Of a DNA stretch of 64,000 nt, positions 12,480-25,649 are shown piece after piece. This DNA comes from Echinostoma caproni. Taxonomy: Eukaryota > Platyhelminthes > Trematoda > Plagiorchiida > Echinostomatidae. How positions within the stretch are numbered: position 1 is the first letter of the stretch; each line of letters begins with the position of its first letter. Both the position numbers and the translations under genes were made by a program. The stretch spans positions 35,180 to 99,179 of the forward strand of contig UZAN01039794.1 of assembly GCA_900618425.1 (NCBI GenBank), in the 5' to 3' direction. The notes beneath the pieces are model-generated. The model had not been told where the DNA came from. It saw only the letters and a list, made by a program, of their open reading frames with translations, and ran no database searches.

Positions 12480-13110
12480 GAAATAATTGAACCGGGTAGA
12501 TGTAAGTTTTTTATACTTTAATTCTTTACAGTACTGTCAGTTTTTCTAGTAGAACTAGCAGCTGCCTGGCCTAATATTTCGCAAATTATCTCTATGTGCT
12601 GTATACTCACATGCTAACACCGACAGGAAAGTTTGACCTTTGCATGATCAATGTAATTCCAAAAAATATATGAAATATATCAAAAGTTCCCCAAGTTACA
12701 TAGTAGTATGTATCGGAACCATAGCGCAATTGTAAGGGGCGATTGGCAATTCTGACCTGCATTTTCCATCAGTTCTGACGTTGGGAAAAATTGAGAGCAC
12801 ATTTTTCGATCGTCTTTTGTCTGACAAACTGAAAATACCCGATTGCGTGACAATCCAATGATGGCGTCATGGAAAGGGAAAAAATCCAAAAAGGAAACAG
12901 CTCACTTCAACCAAATGTGCGTCAACACAGTATTTCAAAATAGGTGCTGTCGGAATTTCTGGTACAAAATCAAACTTCTGTCTACCGTCTCTGAATAACT
13001 CTTGCGACTCACAGGAGCTTAACAGATCATTCAAGCGATTTCGCCTGTGGTAACCCTACTAAAATCCAAGTGCATCTTTCTCTCAGTATCAACGAAGCGA
13101 ATGTTTCTTT
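12480..13110. other. No recognisable gene
   Basis: AT-rich sequence between the Penelope RT copy and a possible exon. Nothing recognised. Confidence 0.35.
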
Positions 13111-13114
13111 TTAG

Positions 13115-13314
13115 CCGATATGTATCAATTTCAACCAGATTGGTGGATCAAGGGGGAACACCTTTTGATCAGTTTAAAAGCGTGTGCTAATCCCCAGGCC
13201 CCAGCGTATGCGGATATATTCAGTCACTGCCCTGTGAGTGTTGACTCATGGCACTCTGTTTGCAAGAAGAGTAAAGGGGAGTGTCTCCGATTATTTAAAC
13301 ATCGTGATTACTGA
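13115..13314 (+). CDS. Candidate exon, unknown
   Basis: A T-rich tract ending TTTTTAG (acceptor-like) is followed by an open frame of about 65 codons beginning DMYQFQPDWWIKGEH and including cysteines and SVDSWHSVCKKS. It ends in TGA. A possible internal donor (GTAAAG) lies near 13271. No domain recognised. Chance ORF remains possible. Confidence 0.22.
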
Positions 13315-13319
13315 GAACT

Positions 13320-14035
13320 GCGGAAAGAATTGCAACTAAGTCTCTCAAGTGCTAGATAAAAATTAACAAATCAAACCAGTTTGCATATATTGATTAATGC
13401 TTAGTAATGCTGTTGCCTGTATAGTGCTCAACAGGGTTATAAAATTGTTCATGTCTTACTTTGAACTAAGCCAAACTGTCTTACTCTCCCACTTGACCAG
13501 ATAGTTGCTAGGATATATTGCTAAATACTGCTAAATATGTTTCAAAGCGCAATTATTTTCCCCGTTTGTTTGCTTACGACAAACAGCATCTTCCGGTCAC
13601 CGCATTCACATTTATTTTGAAGTGAGCCTCTGACGTGGTCCTTTGTCACAAAATGAGTACAGAAGCACTCGCTTTACACACTCTCTGTAGTTGATTGGAG
13701 CTATGTCTAAAACTGTGAACCAAACTCTAAGGATTGTTGCTCACAACTGGCGGAAGATTCACATGCACCAAAATAACCGCTAGTGTGATTGACGTTTTCA
13801 CGACTGTCCCGCTTGTGAATAGTGAATGGCGACTCAAATACTTGGGTGTAGTTGTATCCCAATAACTCAAACACTGACCATAGTGGGGAGAAGTGCTGTA
13901 ATGTGACCAAGCTGATATTTTACATTTCCCGACTGAGATCAACAAATACTCTGCAGCCGGTTATATAAACCCATCGCCTATTGCGTAGTGCTCCATCCGA
14001 GCTACTGTTCTTTGGTAATATTCCAAGAAATTTTC
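13320..14035. other. No recognisable gene
   Basis: Nothing recognised apart from overlapping short ORFs. Confidence 0.3.
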
Positions 14036-14039
14036 CCCT

Positions 14040-14140
14040 GATTAAAATTGATCGATGTTGGTGTGTTTTTCGAGATAGGGGTGTTGTTCGCAGACGTTTC
14101 GTAGCCAAGCTGGACAACATCATCAGTGTGACGTCGGGGA
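14040..14140 (-). ncRNA. Hammerhead ribozyme core in Penelope terminal segment (family B)
   Basis: Minus strand: CTGATGA at 14126-14120, 19 bases of stem II (GTTGTC paired with GGCTAC, one mismatch), GAAACGTC at 14100-14093. ACGT forms the minimal self-complementary stem III and the C of GTC is the expected cleavage position. Stem I is weak: the first two pairs (T-A, G-C) hold, the third is C-A, and the next two pair. All invariant core bases are present, so activity as a dimer is conceivable. It lies downstream of the GIY-YIG domain on the same strand, where a Penelope 3' terminal repeat should be. Confidence 0.6.
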
Positions 14141-14393
14141 GACGCCAGTCCTCAGTGGATCGGGCGTATATAGTTCTGTTCGAGGGTTTCACTTGGCTGT
14201 TTGTGGCCCTTTATTCCTATCGGTCAATAGCAATCGTTTACTGTGATTTCATCGGCTGTTCCGTTGTCGAGGTAACCATCCTTTTTTCTCATTGGTCGAC
14301 TGACTTTCCTTGACCAACCGCAAACCGGTTTTGAACCGTTTCCAAACTGGTTAGAACTGGTTTTGAACCGGTTCTAGATGGGGCACCCACGGG

Positions 14394-15095
14394 TCACCAG
14401 TGTTTCCTTGGATAGTGATAGATAGGTTCCAGATCTGTATGTTTATTTATACTGTCCGTTCTGGAGTGTTTTGCTTCGATGAATTCCTGTATAGAATTGG
14501 TGGTTCTTCTGCCAATTAGTCTTGCGTTGTCCAGGTCGAAGACGTGATTCTCAGCATCCATGTGGATTGAGAGTTTTGATTTCTCGTGTCTTCTGACCAC
14601 CAGTGTGTTCGTAGGGTCGTGTCTTGATCTTTTTCCTGGTGTATCCCACGTAGTATTTGTTGCAGTCTCGGCACTTTATTTGTATACAACGTTTGAGGAA
14701 TCTTCCTTTGGCAGTTGATAGGATAGCCCTCAATGTCACTGTTGTTTTGTGTGCAACCAAAATTCCTGATGGTTGTAATAATCTAGATGTCATTTTCGAG
14801 ATTCCTTGTATCTATGGAAGTGTTGTTTGTTTAATCGTTGGTCGTTCTTCTGACTGTGCATTTGAGGCTTCTCCTGGGGCATAACTTGTTGTCCTCTCCT
14901 TGAGTGTCGTGGAACAAAATTCCGTAGGAATACTTTACGAAACACCTAGAAAAAGGTGGGTTTCCTCTACTTTTTGAAGCTGAACATTGTTGTAGTGCGT
15001 GTTTGCCCGTTTGAGAAGTCGTTGTACGCATCTTTTCTTGTGTGCCAGAGGGTGGTTGCTTTGTAAGCAACCAACATGCGCATCCCGAGCTACAA
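14394..15095 (-). mobile_element. Penelope-like element, thumb, linker and GIY-YIG endonuclease
   Basis: Minus strand, from high to low coordinates: a thumb segment (SNHPLAHKKRCVQRLLKRA near 15080-15010), a decayed stretch, the linker (LPxIQGISKMTSRLLQPSG; GILVAHKTTVTLRAILS), then CIQIKCRDCNKYYVGYTRKK and KTRPYEH, the GIY-YIG-type nuclease with its upstream Cys pair. After a frameshift comes HMDAENHVFDLDNARLIG, and the ORF ends near 14394. The glycine-tyrosine motif reads YYVGYT, typical of Penelope nucleases. The copy is 5'-truncated within the RT thumb and has at least two frameshifts and stops. It is not the missing part of the RT copy at 12 kb, because it lies upstream of it on the same strand. 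Confidence 0.85.
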
Positions 15096-15369
15096 TTATT
15101 CCACATAAATTCTTTAGAGTGTAGCTTCAAAAAAGTTGATTATCTAATTATTGATTATCTAATAGTGAACAGTCCCTTTTTGGTGCCTGTCATCAGAAGC
15201 TAAGACCGGTATAAAGGAAAGAGAGCTCGGGAATGATGTCGGCATTGAGTGCGTAATCCGGAAGAGCCACTAATCAGAAGAATTGCATATGGCAAAATAC
15301 ATCGTCTAGTTTCTGATGTGCAGTATCACTTTGTCGCATTGTTTCAAGGTAAAGCAGAGCCAACCCTCA

Positions 15370-15600
15370 GGGCAAACCTAGATGGCCCAGGGGTGAACTT
15401 TGAGACCCGCACGTCTGGCCCTTCTGGTTTCTTGTTGTCTCAAGCTCACAAATTTATGCCCTGCTGATGATATCTGAAAAAAAAGAGTGACACGGATATG
15501 CAGTACTTGAAAATGTTGGTGTTGGTGTGTTCTCAAAGCTGGAAGTGTTGTTCGCAGACGTTTTGTGGCCAGTTTAGGCAGGATCCTCAATTAAAATAAC
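15370..15600 (-). mobile_element. Second family-B Penelope terminal segment, decayed
   Basis: It matches the 14.04-14.14 kb segment: GTCTGCGAACAACAC and ACACACCAACA are shared. The hammerhead core is worn: TTGAGGA for CTGATGA, and AAAACGTC for GAAACGTC. It lies just upstream (minus strand) of the 5'-truncated endonuclease copy, so it may be that copy's other terminal repeat or an independent fragment. Confidence 0.5.
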
Positions 15601-18200
15601 CGAGTGAGGGTTTAAAAAAACAAATGTCTACTCCATAGACTAACATCGCAAGATGTCCAAAATCCCATTCTAGTGGTTCCGTCTGTTCGTTCTGAGGAGA
15701 TCGTCCAGTCAGCGTTTTCGATCCACAGGTTGTTTGCTTCATTAGTGAGACAATAATCCTTATTTGTTGACTGGCATACATGGGGTGTGAAGGGGAACAG
15801 TAATTACTTCATAATTGGAACCGTAAACTTTAATTCATCTTGTCTAGACAGATGGATCCTTTAGACAACTGTTCGTAGGTTGTTTACGACCCTCCTACAT
15901 CGTCGATGAGGAAAGGTTAATAAGTTGAATAAGCCTTAATTCCCCTCTCCGTTTTTGGTCTATCTTAGTATTATCAATATTGGGTTATAACTGCTTGACA
16001 AACCGGTTAAATCTAAGTTTCAAAAGGCAAGCAAATCGTACTGCTTACAAGTAGCATTACATAGGATTGAATGAATTAATTTCTCACTTCCTCCTTGTGA
16101 TTGGTGAACTTGCTTGTGAAGGTGACTCGTTTTCCATCGATTTGATTTGGGGTAACTTACGTTTATTCTATCATATATTCAACAACCTAAACAAATGATG
16201 TATGCAATCGACTGCGTTGAGATCCTCAACACGTTTCGAGCTCATGCATGAATGCACCCTAATACTCTGTTTAGCGAATGCTTTGTTACTGATAGCTGCT
16301 AAGCTACACCCACCGCTCTAATCATTTCACAAGCGGATCGAATAAAATTGAATAATCTCTTCCATGGAGCCTCTTAGATTACTATTTGGTTCGCTTTGGC
16401 AAGTGCTTTACAGTACGACCTGTAAGCTGCCAATTCTTCCAAGAATAATTGGTGTGCTGATGAACGGTACTGCAGTGACACTTTAAGTGATTCTTCTGGC
16501 ACAGTTTATCAATCATTTCGGGTGGTGTGTGCCACAGTTTACACAACATCGATCACTTCAAGTGAGCAAAATGAAGCTCACGTCATCCACAGTCGGCTGT
16601 TTATTCATCCGAATGACAGTTAATCTTAATTGAAAAAAATGTTCACAGTAGAAAGCAAATGGTCTTAACTTTTAGCTGTAAACGTTTCGTGGCTGACAGG
16701 ACTAACGAGAGTGTATTCCTACACCCCCGAACGAGATAAATCGAATCAGTTTAATCGTGTGTCATACGAGGAGCAAAACGTTTCGAGCGATTGACAGAGC
16801 AAACTAGTTGACCGACAGCGATGACAGTGACTCGAGGCTGAGATCGTAGAATATTGAAACGTTTTTAGGGTTTCCTTTCACATTTATTGAAAAATAAAAC
16901 ACAACTCGGATAAAGACTGTGAAGCGCAAACGTGTTTGCTTTTTTCTAAATGGTTTGTATATTTGGAATGAAAACTGTTTCTAGTTTCATACTGTATGAG
17001 TTGGTTTTAGTGCGGAGTTCGCACGTTCTAGAAAAAGAAACACATCTCTGTTCGTCGGAATGGAATCAGTGTCTTGTTTTTGACAAAAATTCTACACGTT
17101 CTGCACAACCTGTGAATGCTTCACGTGTTTCCAGCATAAGTGATCACTCGAAACTCATCTGTTTTTCTTCCACCCTCATCGCACAAATCATGCAGAGATA
17201 GGCGATTCAATTCTTCTGTTTGAGCTGAATACCGAACGAATAATGGTAACTAAACAGTAATGTTGGACTGGGCCAAGAAGACAAATTTCTTACTTACCGT
17301 CTACTGTGCGGGTCATTTCAATGCATCGGAATGCTGTTCATCAACGGGTTCTCAACAGGCGCACAATTGTTGTGTGAATTTGTCAGTGGTGTAAAACCTT
17401 TTGTGCTTTGCAACTGAATACAAAACGGAACAGAATCGGATGAATATAGTCAGTCGAGGGCCACCATCCCAAACGTCTGTCTACACTAACTTGGCCACAG
17501 AGACCGTCAACAATTCATAAACGTTGTTTGGCTACAAAGCCCTGCAAAAGGAAATGGTACGTGTCGGCGAAGCAACTGGTGATTTCTGTTGTTCGTCGAG
17601 TCATTTCCATGAAGTCGCTAAAAAAATAAAAAAGATCCACCAGCAAAAAAAACAGATATTGATTCTTTGTTGCTCGTACTACAAGCGTTCGATGTTCCAA
17701 TGGTATTGATAAAGTTTAATAATGAATTCCACGGATACCTTTCAAAAAAATAGACACTTAACATTCACTGTGTGCTGTTAATGCAATGAACTCCTTTTTG
17801 GTTTGTGTGCGAAATTTTGTGACGGAAGATTCTGCGAGAAGCGTGCATTTCGTGCGCCAATGTCAATCATCTCATCTACGAATAATTGCACGGGATTAGC
17901 AGAGTAGAGATGACTGTCATTATTTGCCTAATGTTCAGAAATAAAACTCATTTTCGATTTCTGTACACGAGCACTAATGATGAAATGCGAGATATACTGA
18001 ATGAATATGGGAGGATCCTGATCTACTCAGTGACTTGTTGGAAAGAGATGATTCAAGGTAATGGATACCGCAGGAAAAGGTAAGTTTTGTACTCTTTGAG
18101 TCAATTATTCTCTTTGTTGTATTAATTTCTGTGACATTGCAATGCAGATGAGACGATATAAATTGTGTTGCATTACGCTCGGTGGGAATGTTTGGATGAT
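15600..18200. other. Mostly unannotated
   Basis: No gene is clear. A possible exon on the plus strand (17903-18079) ends at a strong donor-like AAAAG/GTAAGT and reads DEMRDILNEYGRILIYSVTC. Its acceptor is weak and no domain is recognised. Confidence 0.2.
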
Positions 18201-18362
18201 GGGATAATATGATTAATGTAATATGTAATATGTAATATGATTAAAAATAGTATTTATTTACGATAATACTTAATATGATTAATAATATGTAATAATAATA
18301 ATGTGTAATAGTATGTAATACATATATTATGATTAATATGATGTAATATAATTAATAAATTT
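18200..18362. repeat. AT-rich (TAATATG)-like minisatellite
   Basis: Repeated TAATATG and TAATAA words over about 160 bp, consistent with slippage-type low-complexity DNA. Confidence 0.7.
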
Positions 18363-21300
18363 ACTTTTTTCAGAGTATTATGACCAAAGCTCTGCCTATT
18401 CTGAAAGTGTTATTAAATAAAGACGCTGGCATAAGTCATGATGAGATTTTGGTTAAGCAACATGATATCGGTTTTTATCATCATCTCCAGGGGACCAAGC
18501 ATGTTCTATTGTTAAAGCCTCCCGTGATACTGTACCACTTGTGACACCATTTACACCTAACAGTAAGTTTTTGTGTCATAAAACCGAAGTGATATTTCGA
18601 AAGAGGTCTACATCTATGCTATTAGAAGAGTTCAAATCCAGTATGGGTTGGTGAATATGCATTATTATTGAAGTGAAATGGGGGGGGGGATTCTAACCCC
18701 ATACTTCTAAAATTTATGGTTGATATTATGATGTGAGGACTGTGATAAAAGATGATGTATATGTGATGGTCTACCGAAACCAGTGACATTCATCCTTTAT
18801 AATCCAAGTTCCATGTTATTTTGACCCCTGACAGACGTTGATTTCTGTCGACGTTTTTCATTTTGATAATGTAAAATTATATATTCAATAAATGGAAAGG
18901 AAATGCGACTATTACTCGATTATAAGTGCACAGAGTTCATGCGGATATTCTATTGTTTACTTGTTGTACTCACTGGTTTTGCGATGAAAAGCACACAATT
19001 TTTGGTAAACAAACGTTCGACTTTTGATACTGAGTTGATTTTGGTTCGATGTTTACCCTATAACTCATAGCTACTCTTGATCGGTTCTCCTCAGTAATAG
19101 ATTGAAGTCAATAATAATTTATTACTGCTAGATTTCGATGGCAATGGCTTCCACATGGGGTGATGAGTTAATGAATAAGGTGAAACTGAAAGTACTAAAA
19201 CAATAAAAAGATAGAAGAGTCGGTTTAAGAAGAACTAGAATGAAGCGGTCTGACTTTACAAGAAAGACTACAAAGGAGATTGTTGTATATTTTGCTGACT
19301 TTCTAACCTCCTTTATCATCAAGGCAAGTCATGTAAGAGACCTCCGGAGGTATCCAATGCTCCGTATAATGTTTCACGCTATTACCGTCGAATTGTATGA
19401 GGCCAAAGTTGAGAATTCATACTACTAATAAATTTCGGTCTCGAGTTGTTACACTCACCTAGCTCAGTACTCTGTTCATCCCCACCCTAACCCAGGAGGT
19501 CCTCGTCGCTCAAAGTTTGAAGGTTTGCACTGTCGGTCAAACTAGGTGAACAACAGACCATCATCATCATCAACGCCATCAAACAACAGAGCGAAAAGAA
19601 AACTCGGGGGACTATGGTAGTTGAATTGTCTTGGTAATTCAAGAAATAATTAACTGGGTGAACTGGACTTCAGTGATCGTGCTTTGTAATTAGAGCTTAG
19701 GCGAATGAAATCATTGTTTCCCTCTGTGTGAGCTAATTTTTCCAAATCCATGGTAATATGCAACACATACTGTCGGCAAATGAAGCCATGATGACATTAC
19801 TCAGTCTTGTTGCACAGCGCGCCAAATAAAAGACCTTATTAGTGTACTTTGTTCCCGTTGATCGTTTCAGTTTGCCTGTCCTATATATTATTTCTTACTA
19901 TTTTGTGGTCACTTGTATCCATTTTCTGTCCTCTGTAGCACGTCTAGCAATATACATGACAGAAAACAACTGGATTATCAAAGTTTTTTCCCTGTAGTAA
20001 TATACGTAGATGTAGAATTTTGAAGATGGAAGGTGACGTGTAGGTATAACGCTCGACTTGAAACTGTTGAGAAAAATCGTGGGAATTTTAGTCCGAAGAC
20101 AGACAAATCATTTGAGCGCGAGCTTGATGGGGGGGGGCTTTGTTGGACCTAGTAGACATTGTATTAGTGGAGTGACTCAAACTGATTGGGCGGAACAATA
20201 GACAATGTGGTCTTAATCGCAATTAAGGGATTTGAAAACGGATGAATTCTAAGATGACTGTAAAGATTCATCCATCTAATGAAGAGTTCAGAAGATATAT
20301 GGCTGGGGTAAGGTAAGTGAACACGTTTCAGGTTGGAATTATATGTTCGTGGATGAGCGCAGAAATTTTTTCCCACTCATTATCTCGCATTACATATGCA
20401 GTGTGAGAGACTGAATCATCCGTCAAAAAGTTTCCATCAGGTTTACTATTTAATTCTTCTAAAACTCTCGCTCCACATCGGAGATTAGATAGAAATAGGG
20501 GAAGGGAAGCCAACTAACGTTTGTAGTTTATTGATAATGCGATTAAATAAACTACTAAGTGGGATTCATTGCCAAAATAGGGTATTCTATCCAAATTTTC
20601 TTGTGAATAAACATTTAAATTTTGAAGACAAGTGAAGATAGCTATAACTGAAACAGTTGTGAGACATTTATTTCTAACTTGGGTCAAGTGGTTTGCTGAT
20701 TAAGAAATCACTTGTGGATGACGTGAATTCGTCGTTCATTCCACGATGTTTCGCACAAATAAACGAGATTTGCATAGGAAATATACAAATACTAATAGAT
20801 TGCAATGATTCTGCAGCCGGGAACTAAACATTACAAATGCCAAACTTTGAAACTTCGCTTAAAAGGTTCTTGAGTTCATGAATCAATCCAATCGTGTTAT
20901 TGATTTCTTTGAGGTATTTCTGTGAGAAGGTTATGTATGCATCCAGGACAGAAAACGTTTCTCAACCGGAATGTATGAATTTTTATTGCTACCTGTGGTG
21001 TCTCCAAAAATAGACCAAAACGTCACGGTGAAGCGGCAAGTGGTTTTTCTGGAAAATTAATAGTAGAACATAATTTGCTAATGCCCTTTGTTACGAGATG
21101 GCTAGAGTTTCTATAAAAATAAAGTCTTCTTTTATTCAGAAGTGTCTAGTTTCTCAGCTACCAGGGTGACATTACAGAATTTTAGTTTTAAACTTTTGTT
21201 CGTATTTGATGCATGAAAAAAAGGAATTTGCCTAATGAAATTTTCCCCTCGTTCACGATCATTTTGTTTCAACTTTGTCGGATTGAGTAATTTATTCACC

Positions 21301-24300
21301 AATTTGCAGGTGATATATTGATCAAATATACCCTGAAACAGGATTCAATGCATTTCACTTCCTTCTCTAACTGTGGAGCGTCATTTATTGTTTTTTTGTT
21401 TGAGAGTTCAGAGACCAGCGCCTAAGAAGAGTAGTTTGTTTCAAGTGTTTATTTTTATGCAGTGTAAATGAATAAGTGTTAATGAAGGGGTTCAAATTTC
21501 CAGGTTCTGGCAACTATTTGACCAGCAAACATAGAAAGAGAAATGGGAATGGTCTGGGAAGGTGCAATCCATTGATTCGGGAATTGACAATGGTGAGGTG
21601 ATTTTGAACGATCATGTAATTCAATCACCTTATTTAGTCTCGCACAGTACTAGCCATGAGCTAGATTCATAAACAAGAAAACTGACTGGTCTCACAAGTA
21701 CGATACATTTTGAAGAATAAATAAATTTGGGCAAGTATAGTGGACATGATCGTTGATTTGACCAGTTAAAGAAATCGCCAATTCAACCGTTCACGTTCCT
21801 GGCTCCAGTTGTGGGTGTGTCAACTACCCTATGCTATGTGACACACATATACACCATATATGTATTCGTATCAGTGGGGTCCGCTGGTTCTAACGACCAC
21901 GGCTCTCTATAATATAGGACGTCTTGATTTCACGACCAGCTGAAAATGATGGAAATCAACAGAGAAATGCGGTAATGCTTTACACAAAGAGGGCGTAGGA
22001 AATTTGCTCAACTTTTGTTACTGCAGTTCCTCAGTAGTTTGCGTCCTCTCCTTTTTGGGGTTGCAACCGAAGAAGTTAGCCGGCAGATAATCTTGGCCGT
22101 TTCCCAAAGTACATGCCTTTTTGCGATCACTAGATTTGAATCCCCAAGTGGCATGTCCAATTTTGTCTTCAGAGGGATGATAATGAGCTTCTAGTAACTT
22201 CTAGATCGGATTCTCGGTTGAAATCTTTAGCGAATTATTTTCAAAAGTTTTCGGCTTGAAAAATGGTACTACAAGAAAGCAGTGAATAATTAAATCCTAC
22301 TTTGTTCTGCCAAATTCAATATTCGACATGGCAAATGACGTGGTTTGAAATATACCAGAGGAGCAATAATGTTTTGTGTTCGAAAATCCTAAAAGACATT
22401 TTTGACTATAATAAATTATGATATATACTCACGATAATAAATTCTCATCTATCAATATGTCAGCTACCATTCGCAGGAATTGATGCTCCAGACAGAAGTA
22501 AAAATTTGTTTTGCTGTACCTCATTTTTGTTCAGTGTTGGAGACAAAGTTTTGATCTCGATTGAATTTTGGTGCTGTTAACCACCAGCACATTATTTTAG
22601 ATGAAGATACTAAAATATGATGTGCACTACCGAAGAAGATGAAAACATAGATGCATATTTTTCACATCTAGAAATCAAAATGAATTTGAAAATCGATGAT
22701 TGTGAGAAAAAGTTATCGGAGTTTAGGTAATGTCTGTACTAATCTCGAACTGCGCGACCACTTTCAATGAAATACACACTAACCAATTAATGACAGTTAA
22801 TGAGAGAAATGAAACAGAGTTGGTTGGATTTCCCGAGTTCTGAGCCAAGGTTCCGATTCGGGTCGTGAATGTTAATGAATGAGAATCCGGAGCGATTCTT
22901 ACCCTCTTGTTCTGAATGAGTCGGTAGTGTCCCTAAGGATGACAGACTAAATTTACCATTCAGTTAAAGTAGAGTTTAAATGACTTTCTTAGTTGCAGAA
23001 ACGTTTGTTTGCGAGTAATGATTGGGTATTCCGTTCAACCAGAATTTACCACTCTATAGCTTTGTTGAACTTCTTGATTGGTCTTTTTACCGTTTCCTTG
23101 TGCTTCACATTATTGTGTGTTAGTACACTCTTTGGCCTTACAACGCACCCCGTTATCTAACTTATCAATGATTAAAACACTATTCTCCGTATAAACGTCC
23201 ACTATATCTGCAATATTTTCACCTATAACCTTTTCTGTGCTGCTCACGTTGCAAACTATTTCACAAAAATACAAATGGGCCCAAGAGGATCAACCGTTTC
23301 CCAAAAACCGTTCCCCAAAATTGCAGTCTCTGGCATTCTTTCATGCTGATTACATTGTTCTTCTATATTTCTGCCTGGTCTGCGAAATGAAAAGATCTCC
23401 AATTTTTCTCCAGCTTCCTAAAACGTTTGTCTCCATAAAGTCACACCGACAGAACGATTTTGGTTGAGGTTTTCGGGGCCCGAGCACTTCAAAGCACATT
23501 TTGGGTTTAGTGATAGGATAATTCGCGATGAAGTGCGCTGTCCGCCTCGTGAGGTCAGGCAATCTGTACTGAATCCACGAACGCACTCAACTTTGTGGCC
23601 TGTCTCCACCCGTAGATAAACGGTGTCAGTCTGTGTCTAGCAAGTCTCATTATTGATGGTGCAAAAGTTGTAACCTGCTTTTTGAAGAACACTCTTGAAT
23701 TAGAATACTTACTGCACCAAATCCCCAAAAATTATTTTCTTTTAGAAAAAGGAATTTTAATTAGATATATGCAACATAAAAATTTTCAAAGTTCTGATAA
23801 TTCACCTTCTTACGCACAAAACTTCGTTCAAGTTAAATTAACTTTCTTTACTATCTGTTCCGCATAATCACAAAAATGTTTAACAAAAGCACTAGGCCCT
23901 GAACAAGCACCTACTGTTTTTTGGAGCCCTTTGGTTTGAACGTTTACCGGTAGCTAACTGTCACGAATCAATTTACATAGAATCAACAATCCATTGGGTT
24001 TCTAAGATAACCAAAGGTATTGGTTTACAAACATGTTTTCCACTCTAATCAAGTTTAAAGTTTTTGTTACTTTTATAGGAACCGTTCACAAAATATTCGA
24101 AAAAAATGATTCATTTCTAATCATTCTATAGGGGATTTATTGCAAAAATGACCCTGGTCTATAAACAGAATTTTCAAAATAGACCGACAACTATTGGTCA
24201 CCTAATGAGGAAACACTAAGGCTTGTCCTGTGTGGTGTGGAGTCAAGTGTGAGCCAGTCCAGTCCCTGCGACGTTTTGGTCAATCATGAAATGTATATAA

Positions 24301-25080
24301 TTATCCCATACTCTTGGAGATGTGTCCTCATATCGCATTCTCAGTTTATTCACATTTAATCCACTCCGGGTTTTCTGTTTTGGTCTCACACGGCCAACCA
24401 GTTAACGCACCTTCGAACCAACAATTCCGCAAATCGGTCAAATATTCTAAGGGTGTCAATTGTCACCGCGGATATAGTATTTGCCAAACGGAGTGCATAT
24501 TTTCAACATAACTCACTTATAGTCAAAGTGATTTCGGGGTAGGTTTACTACTGCGAGAAGTTGAGGCCAGATAGTGTAGCGGATTGAATTGTTTTGATTG
24601 TAAACCAGAACAGCTATTCATCTCCAGCACTTGATGGAAGATTTACTCCGTCTTTTACCAGTGCTGTCGTAAGCCGTAGTCTGGTGAAGTATGGCTACTT
24701 TTCACATTAACATAGGTAGCGTATTCTGCTGAGCAATTCTGCGTTTGCGCCTTGCACGGAACACCGATTGTCCCTTAGAGCTCAAATCATTGGGGTTGGA
24801 CGCATCAGANCATCAGAATTATATATATATATGTCGGTTTTAAACCGTCATAGTATTAGCAAAACCTTTATCATATGGAGTTTTCCATTTACCCTTTGCC
24901 TTCATAGAGCATACACTATTTTCTTTATAGCGTTCAGATGATACTGTTGACAAGACAAATAAACTGTAGTGACTGATGCATTGTTCGATTAAAAATACCA
25001 TAAGGGATGAAAACGCACAGAAAAAGCAAATAACAACGCACAAACGCAAGTTCACAAGAAGTTTAGTTTCTAAACCAGAT
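18363..25080. other. No recognisable gene
   Basis: Long AT-rich stretch with short ORFs. A small (ATC)n tract occurs near 19558-19574. A decayed tRNA-like segment (TAGTGTAGCGG) occurs near 24574. One ambiguous base lies at 24810, next to a small duplication of CATCAGA and an (AT)n run. Confidence 0.3.
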
Positions 25081-25112
25081 AATGCGATAAGACGGGATGA
25101 AGTACTTTGAAA

Positions 25113-25150
25113 CTGATGATGTAACCTCTGAATAATTAGAATTAATAAAG
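25113..25150 (+). repeat. Possible decayed family-A hammerhead
   Basis: CTGATGA (25113-25119), 19 bases starting TGTAACCTC, then GAA at 25139. The spacing and first bases equal those of the family-A cores at 55 kb. Stem III and stem I are not preserved. May be coincidence. Confidence 0.25.
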
Positions 25151-25393
25151 TACAATAGCGGTTTTTTCATACACTTTCACTTATCAGACGCCACTGACAC
25201 GGTTGACCAAGTTTTACAAGGGCATACGACAAATCGTGAGCTCACAATATAAATTTCAAAGAGAATTGAAACAACTGACCCTGTGTATTCGTGTTCCTTT
25301 GAAAATTGACGGTCGATACGAAATAACCAACTACGTAGTACGCTTTGGTGCGCTAACTATTTTTCACTGTGTTATGACTATTTTATTGCTGAA

Positions 25394-25613
25394 ATGAGGA
25401 GAGTTGAATTCAAAATAACTGATATAAAAATGAACGAAAAATCCAAGTTAAATAAGCAAGCGGTGTTTGTAAACAGCAAGCACACAGACATTTCTGGCTC
25501 CACCTTCAAGTCTCCAGTTCGCTCTTTAGTCAATTATACTCGCAAACCTGAAAGAGAGATTGCAAATTTCTACCCTTTCTATGATAACATACTCAATGAT
25601 TTGCTCGTTTTTG
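25394..25613 (+). CDS. Candidate exon, unknown
   Basis: Open segment of about 73 codons with a varied composition (SGSTFKSPVRSLVNYTRKPE; FYPFYDNILNDLLVF) ending at a strong donor-like TTG/GTAAGC at 25613. The upstream border is not clear: an ATG near 25394 follows a TGA, and a weak AG lies shortly after. No domain recognised. It ends about 40 bp before a retroelement fragment, which would then lie in an intron. Confidence 0.28.
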
Positions 25614-25649
25614 GTAAGCTACAGATGTAGAATCATGGGGTAGTTTTCC

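Noticed and set aside
15460..15490. Hammerhead: CTGATGATATCTGAAAA on the plus strand
   Set aside because: Only five bases separate the boxes, too few for stem II; it lies in a Penelope terminal segment on the opposite strand.
16681..16714. Hammerhead: GAAACGTT on the minus strand
   Set aside because: At the expected 19-base distance there is ACACTCT instead of CTGATGA; stem II is poor.
24255..24300. Decayed hammerhead from CAAAACGTC on the minus strand
   Set aside because: No CTGATGA upstream at any plausible distance.
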